A stretch of DNA of 64,000 nucleotides from Perca fluviatilis (lineage: Eukaryota; Chordata; Actinopteri; Perciformes; Percidae). Shown one piece after another: positions 61,086 through 64,000 of the stretch. The notes beneath the pieces were generated by a model. That model was given only the letters and a program-made list of their open reading frames with translations. It had not been told where the DNA came from and made no database searches. The translations under genes were made by a program, and so were the position numbers. The stretch spans positions 23,228,745 to 23,292,744 of the forward strand of contig NC_053127.1 of the NCBI RefSeq assembly GCF_010015445.1, given 5' to 3'. Positions within the stretch are counted from its first letter, which is position 1, and the number at the start of each line of letters is the position of its first letter.

Positions 61086-62140
61086 ATGATGTCATGTTGT
61101 AAAAAAGATGACTCATTTCCTCTGGTTTTAAAATTATACCCTAAATGTGTCATGATTCTTTTATTTACACTATTTTGCACCACAGACAACTACTTTAACC
61201 ATTTGTTTACAACACAACCTGCAAGAAGCTCTATATGTATATGAGTGGTAAAAGAAAAACACAAGTAACAACTGAACTGAGACACAGGGGTTTCAATAAA
61301 GGCCACAGCAGTCAGTGTGGGTTAACTGCCATGAGTGGCTATTTATTAAGAACAAACTAAAACTCTTGAAGAAAGGAAGAAGCGGAGAGTCACCAGTCTC
61401 TACCTGTGAAAAAGATAACACAAACTGCACTTCAAAAATAAAAATGCCGCAGTGATAAAAATGTGCCACCACAACCCATGTCACTGTCAGCAGTGTCCTT
61501 TTCGAAACTGATAATCCAACAGGCCCTGATTAACCAGGTGTGCGAAGCTGAGAAAGTATGCAGGATTTTTACTTTTTCTTTCTCCACTCAACTGCTTCCT
61601 TCATTTTTTTTGTATAAGTGCAACAGCATGAGTGTCTTTGTGTGAAGCCGGTCCAAGAGTGCCTTTCTCCCCATTTGAATGATTAACTGGATCAAAACTA
61701 CGAAGACATTTGTTGTTTGAAGCATACTGGGGCCTTAAGAGAACCCCAACTAATGGTTTCCATTTCTATTAACGGCAAATGTCTATATTTACACCTTCTG
61801 TTAAGGCCCCAACTGCAGGAACCCAGGTCACAGCTCATTCAATGCCAGTTAGTCAAGAAACTGTGGAGACTGAATGAGTCATAGGCGGAAGGGTTGATTG
61901 ATAGTGATCAAAAGTCATGAAGAAACCAAAAAGCTTTTAATCTAGGGGCCTGCCTTGGGCTCATAACCTGGAAACTATTTGTAGACAATGTGTTAGAGGT
62001 ACGGGAAGTTTTTTGTCAGTTAATATAAGGTGAATCAACAATAACTTGTTTCATTCATTTATTGCACTTCTGAGTAAATGCCGAGATGTAATATATGATA
62101 ACAGCCACATGACTCCATTGTGTGCTTTTATTGCAGAAAG

Positions 62141-62280
<140 letters not shown>

Positions 62281-62573
62281 TTACCAGCAATGGAAGTAAA
62301 TGATGCTTGCCAAATTAAAGAATCAACACTGATCAAATCACTAGCCTTGAGCTGTATAAAACACTTATTGAGGCCTGGTGACTCATAACTGTCTCCCACA
62401 TTGTAGGAAACATTTCAATTTTCTAAAGGCGGTTAAAGGAGAGCTGAATAATATATAAGATCTTCTTGATATGTTTCTTGTATATGATTAATAATTGACT
62501 TGGTTATCTATTGTTTTATCATTTCACAACCTAAAAATCCTGAATGAAAGCGACCTTAACTTGAAGCCCTTCC

Positions 62574-62598
62574 TGACCTGTGTGACCTGGCATGACCT
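62574..62598. promoter_or_regulatory. Triple nuclear-receptor half-site (DR3 + DR4)
   Basis: TGACCT occurs three times in the same orientation at 62574, 62583 and 62593, with spacers of 3 and 4 bases. Inverted, this is AGGTCA-N4-AGGTCA-N3-AGGTCA, which fits canonical DR4 and DR3 response elements. Confidence 0.45.
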
Positions 62599-62693
62599 CT
62601 GAGAATCTGGAAGAGAGCATGTGGGGTGCATGTGTGCTTAATGACGGCTGTCCATTCTGCACGAGCCTCATTCCTCACAGCCAACTCCACTGT

Positions 62694-63429
62694 TTAAAGG
62701 TCCTACATGCTGCTTTTTGGATGCTTTTATATAGGCCTTAGTGGTCCCCTAATACTGTATCTGAAGTCTCTTTCCTGAAATCCAGCCTTGGTGCAGAATT
62801 ACAGCCACTAGAGCCAGTCCCACAATGAGCTTTCCTTAGGACATGCCATTTCTGTGTCTGTAGCTTTAAATGCTATTGATGAGGAGAGAGGTGGGGCAAG
62901 GTGGAGGGTGGGGGTGTGGCCTTGACCAGCTTGTGGCCACGGTTGTAGCTCTATTTCCTCATGGGCGGGCCAAATTCTCTGGGCAGCTGTGGGCAGCAGG
63001 CAAAGCAGAGAAAGGGGAGGTAACCTTGCTCCTTATGACCTCATAAGGAGCAAGACTCCAGATTGGCCCATCTGAGCTTTCATTTTCTCAAAGGTGGCGC
63101 AGGATACCAAGGGCTTGGTTTACACGTATCGGCATTTTTTTTTTTAGATTCTTTTTTGGGGCTTTTTCCCTTTATTATAGTGACAGTGGATAGACATGAA
63201 AGGGTGAGAGAGATGGGGGATGACATGCAGCAATGGCTACAGGTCGGCTTCAAACCCGGGCCGCTGCAAGACTCAGCCATCATGGGGCGAACGCTCTTAC
63301 TGGGTGAGCTAGAGGCCGCCCCACCTATCGCCATTTCTAGCCACTGGGGGACCATAGGCATTCTAGGGGAACTCACATTAATGTTAAAAAACCACATAAA
63401 GTGAAATTTTCATGCCATGGGACCTTTAA
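62694..63429 (+). mobile_element. TTAA-ended MITE (copy B) carrying a nested SINE
   Basis: TTAAAGGTCC at the left and GGGACCTTTAA at the right are inverted ends, with TTAA at both extremes. The sequence matches the element at 36931-37433 in inverted orientation along its length, apart from a 188-bp SINE inserted at 63138. A perfect 14-bp-arm palindrome lies at 63025-63054. Confidence 0.82.
63138..63325 (-). mobile_element. tRNA-derived SINE nested in a MITE, 10/11 TSD
   Basis: On the minus strand it starts GGGGCGGCCTCTAGCTCACC (box A-like), has box B GGTTTGAAGCC, and ends in a poly-A tail (poly-T at 63132-63145 on this strand). Flanking 11-mers TATCGGCATTT (63127-63137) and TATCGCCATTT (63326-63336) differ at one base and are the target duplication; the empty site is seen in the sister MITE at 36931-37433. 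Confidence 0.88.
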
Positions 63430-63456
63430 GATACTCTGGAGTTTCATAATAACTTT

Positions 63457-64000
63457 AAAGTGCCCATATTATGAAAAAATCACTTTTTCTGGGATTTGGG
63501 GTGTTATTTTGTGTCTCGGGTGCTTCCACACACATACAAACTTGGGAAAAAAAACAACCATGCTGTTTTGAGTGAGATTCGGGTTTCTGAATGTCTTTTG
63601 CCTTCAGTCTCTGGGTGAGCTGTTCAAAATCTGCAGGGCTTTCTACGTCACTAGCCGAACGAGGTGGCTAACCGTAGCATGCTACCTCGTTCTCAATGGC
63701 AAAACACTGCTACAACACACACAAGTTCACCATAATCTACAAAATAACTACTTACATGTCCCTGTTCTGCAGGTATTCCACGCAAAGTTGGAGGTGTGCC
63801 TTCGTTTAGAAGAAGTCTCCCAGCTAATCCTGCCTTGTAACTGACCGAAGTTGGAGAAACAGCCTTTCTTTTACTGTATGGAAACAGCTAGCTAGCTGAT
63901 ATATGATCCTTACCTAGCTACTGCCATAGACAGTATATAATTGACCAACAGACCCCGTTGCTCTGTACGAAGAACAGTGAAGGCTATTAGAAGCACTTTT
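63457..64000 (+). repeat. Dispersed fish repeat (AAAGTGCCCATATTATGAAAAA type), cut by window end
   Basis: The opening AAAGTGCCCATATTATG followed by CACTTTTTCTGGGATTTGGGG is a motif I recognise from a very common teleost non-autonomous DNA element. The right end lies outside the window. The ORF inside has no recognisable domain. Confidence 0.5.

Overview
The window is vertebrate nuclear DNA, most likely from a ray-finned (teleost, probably percomorph) fish. It has small phase-matched exons in an AT-rich background, long CA/GT and AT microsatellites, many short non-autonomous DNA transposons (hAT type, several with intact 8-bp target-site duplications), tRNA-derived SINEs, and a fragment of a non-LTR retrotransposon. 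There are no operons, CRISPR arrays or bacterial features.

Four protein-coding genes can be reconstructed exon by exon. (1) ubash3b (STS-1/TULA-2), minus strand, 12259-33197: UBA, 2H phosphoesterase-like, SH3 and phosphoglycerate-mutase-type phosphatase domains. Thirteen of an inferred 14 exons were found; the missing one encodes the end of the UBA domain (predicted 54 nt). (2) f11r (JAM-A), minus strand, 36117-44104: ten coding exons, 300 codons, two Ig domains, one membrane span and a C-terminal PDZ ligand. (3) thy1, minus strand, 47129-47861: a 153-residue GPI-anchored single-Ig protein. (4) A thy1-like paralogue, plus strand, 52449-54733: 175 residues, arranged head-to-head with thy1 and sharing its intron phases and last-exon length. 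Three of the four genes therefore encode cell-surface Ig proteins or GPI proteins, and the fourth a regulator of tyrosine-kinase receptor signalling.

Layout. 1-600: retrotransposon tail. 600-12258: no confident gene; two weak minus-strand exon candidates and a possible untranslated first exon near 10370. 12259-33197: ubash3b, whose introns carry a foldback element (13303-14507), hAT elements (16522-17400, 20405-20896, 24825-25261), another inverted repeat (23021-23258) and a homopolymer-rich, probably badly assembled stretch (19327-19545). 33198-36116: ubash3b promoter and the f11r 3' side. 36117-44360: f11r, with further transposons in its introns. 44361-47128: intergenic, with a Tc1-like remnant and an orphan exon-like segment. 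47129-54900: the thy1 pair. 54900-64000: no gene seen; a possible conserved regulatory block near 58.4 kb, tRNA-like repeats near 60.7 kb, a nuclear-receptor half-site array at 62.57 kb, and a nested SINE-in-MITE insertion at 63.1 kb.

The least ordinary feature is the inverted thy1 pair. I found no evidence of a novel multi-gene system.
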